A DNA stretch of 51,568 nucleotides from Bacteroidota bacterium (GTDB lineage Bacteria > Bacteroidota > Bacteroidia > Chitinophagales > Chitinophagaceae), in assembly GCA_013285855.1 (NCBI GenBank), contig JABDGW010000014.1, forward strand, positions 1-51,568. Direction: 5' to 3'. Of the stretch, positions 50,353 to 51,568 are shown piece by piece (the stretch's first letter is position 1; each line of letters starts with the position of its first letter). A program made the position numbers and the translations under genes. The notes under the pieces are model-generated. The model had not been told where the DNA came from and made no database searches. It worked only from the letters and a program-made list of their open reading frames with translations.

Positions 50353-51418
50353 CTATAAAATTACTTTGTTCAACAACTGAATATACAATTCAATTCCGTG
50401 CCTTATTTCATCAACATAAATAAACTCATCTGCACTGTGACTTCTTGCGCTATCTCCAGGTCCCATTTTTAATGCAGGAAAATTCATTAAAGCTTTATCG
50501 CTGGTTGTTGGCGAACCATAATATGTTCGGTTCAAATCAAGTCCCGCTATTATCAAAGGATGACTTAACTCAATGTTGGTTGATCTTAATCGCAAACTTC
50601 TTGGTGCAACCTCCGCCTGAATATTTTGTTTGATGATATTGACCACTTCATCAAAATCGTACAACTCATTTACACGAATATCAACCGTGAATTTACACTC
50701 ACCCGGAACAACATTATGTTGCGAACCTGCATTAATAATGGTTACGCTCATCTTGTTTGGTCCAAGCAAATCAGACACTTTATCAAACTTAAATGTGCGA
50801 AACCATTCAATATCTTTTATTGCTTTATAAATAGCGTTATCACCTTCTTCTCTCGCTGCATGACCAGCTTTGCCATGTGCTGTACAATCCAATACCAGTA
50901 AGCCTTTCTCCGCAACAGCCATGTTCATTAACGTTGGTTCACCAACTATTGCACAATCAATTTTTGGCAATTGTGATAACAGCAATTCTATTCCATTTTT
51001 TCCGCTTATTTCTTCTTCCGCAGTAACCGCTAAAACAAGATTGTATTTTAAATTTTGTTGAGTATAAAAATGTATAAACGTTACTATCAACGAAACCAAA
51101 CAACCACCCGCATCATTACTACCTAAACCAAATAATTTTTTCGTCTTCAATATCAGCTTTAAAAGGATCTCTTGTATATTGTTTGTTTGGCTTTACTGTA
51201 TCGTGATGTGAGTTTAATAAGATGGTTGGCTTGTCGGCATCAAAATATTTGCTGGTTACCCAAATATTATTCAGCAACCTGTTTGTTTCAATATTTTTTG
51301 ATTGAAGAAAACTTTCAATAAGATTAGCGGTTTTATTCTCTTCTTTTGAAAAAGAGGGAGTTGAAATCAATAACTGCAGCAATAGTAAAGCATCATTATA
51401 TAATTCTTCAATCTGCAT
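50353..51418 (-). pseudogene. M20 family amidohydrolase of the arginine pathway (ArgE-like), frameshifted
   Basis: Two frames make one M20 peptidase-like gene: from ATG 51418, LLISTPSFSKEENKTANLIE, SHHDTVKP (His and Asp metal ligands) up to DPFKADIEDEK; then, in the other frame, KLFGLGSNDAGG (bridging Asp), TAEEEISG, IVGEPT, and HGKAGHAAREEGDNAIY to the stop at 50353. Together about 354 residues. In argB-argE-argH order this should be N-acetylornithine deacetylase or, in Bacteroidota with the succinyl/acetylcitrulline route, the N-acyl-citrulline deacetylase. The join is at a run of six A's; deleting one A restores the frame. It is a real break or a sequencing error. Confidence 0.85.
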
Positions 51419-51568
51419 TATTGCGTTATTAACGTTCCAATAGTATTACCAGTTGTGTTTTGAATTAAATCATTCGCATCACCAATTAATACCTCTTTTA
51501 CTCCGGCATCAATTGCGGCAAAAGCATTATCAATTTTAGGCAGAATGCCTGCAAACAATTTTTGTTCA
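51418..51568 (-). CDS. argB: Acetylglutamate kinase, C-terminal part (cut by the window edge)
   Basis: Minus-strand frame entering at the right edge and ending in TAA at 51420-51418. It reads EQKLFAGILPKIDNAFAAIDAGVKEVLIGDANDLIQ, then TGNTIGTLITQ, the typical end of ArgB (MLPKVDNAFxAIxxGVxxVxIG... GT). ArgB phosphorylates N-acetylglutamate (or N-succinylglutamate in Bacteroidota) in arginine synthesis. Its stop codon overlaps the ATG of the M20 gene by one base (TAATG). Confidence 0.9.
   Translation of the reverse strand, partial: EQKLFAGILPKIDNAFAAIDAGVKEVLIGDANDLIQNTTGNTIGTLITQ

Noticed and set aside
1-51568. CRISPR array, prophage, integrase, secretion-system or rRNA genes
   Set aside because: I read both strands for direct repeats with spacers, tail/portal or integrase motifs and rRNA-like sequence and found none.

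Overview
The window reads as chromosomal DNA of a Bacteroidota bacterium, most likely of the Chitinophagaceae or close relatives. Reasons: AT-rich coding sequence, two secreted proteins with C-terminal type IX secretion sorting domains, many SPII lipoproteins with LxxC-type lipoboxes, promoters of the Bacteroidota form (TTTG, about 19-21 bases, TAnnTTTG), a cysteine-poor DksA-like protein next to ileS, DUF2490/DUF3078/DUF1684-type envelope proteins, and arginine genes in the Bacteroidota order. The placement below phylum is my inference from gene character, not from a search.

Layout. 1-518: the two opposite-strand halves of what looks like one beta-propeller gene meet head to head, so there is an inversion or assembly fold-back. 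526-8312: YccF membrane protein, phospholipid genes cdsA and psd, free methionine-R-sulfoxide reductase, a DUF5615/DUF433 toxin-antitoxin pair, a YjjG-like phosphatase, an SDR oxidoreductase, an acyl-CoA dehydrogenase with a palindromic operator at its promoter, a HhH protein and an MBL hydrolase. 8463-10522: a lipoprotein, tRNA-Val(TAC) with promoter and terminator, two small orphan genes and a decayed copy of the tRNA 3' half. 10656-12710: secreted NHL-propeller T9SS protein. 13001-16801: VIT-type transporter, a candidate small RNA on the minus strand, then a kdsC - UbiA prenyltransferase - maf - DUF2490 cluster. 17082-20384: DUF3078 protein, aquaporin, lipoprotein and an H1-like/DksA fusion that forms an operon with ileS (20391-23771).

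23901-33502: cytochrome c lipoprotein, fructosamine kinase-like protein, typA, a lipase maturation factor-like membrane protein, the tail of a dead TonB receptor, DHFR-like reductase, aldehyde dehydrogenase, sterol desaturase-family enzyme and a conserved hypothetical gene. 33706-41265: a second T9SS protein with an IPT/TIG domain, a secreted protein with an L,D-transpeptidase-like motif, a lipoprotein, a metzincin-like peptidase, MmcQ/YjbR, an LLM flavin enzyme, a GNAT remnant, a DUF2007 protein and a small membrane protein. 41491-46198: lipoprotein cyclophilin, an AT-rich orphan HNH protein, then a myo-inositol oxygenase divergent from a sodium:solute symporter, separated by about 530 bases with two copies of a palindromic repeat. 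46276-51568: DUF72, dcd, low-affinity iron permease-like protein, DUF1684, and the arginine operon argB - M20 deacetylase (frameshifted) - argH on the minus strand.

Most genes are housekeeping or ordinary accessory genes. I saw no prophage, CRISPR array, secretion locus or complete defence island. The best candidates for something undescribed are the small RNA at 13773-13845, the operator upstream of the acyl-CoA dehydrogenase, the tRNA-Val relic interval, and the L,D-transpeptidase-like secreted protein.
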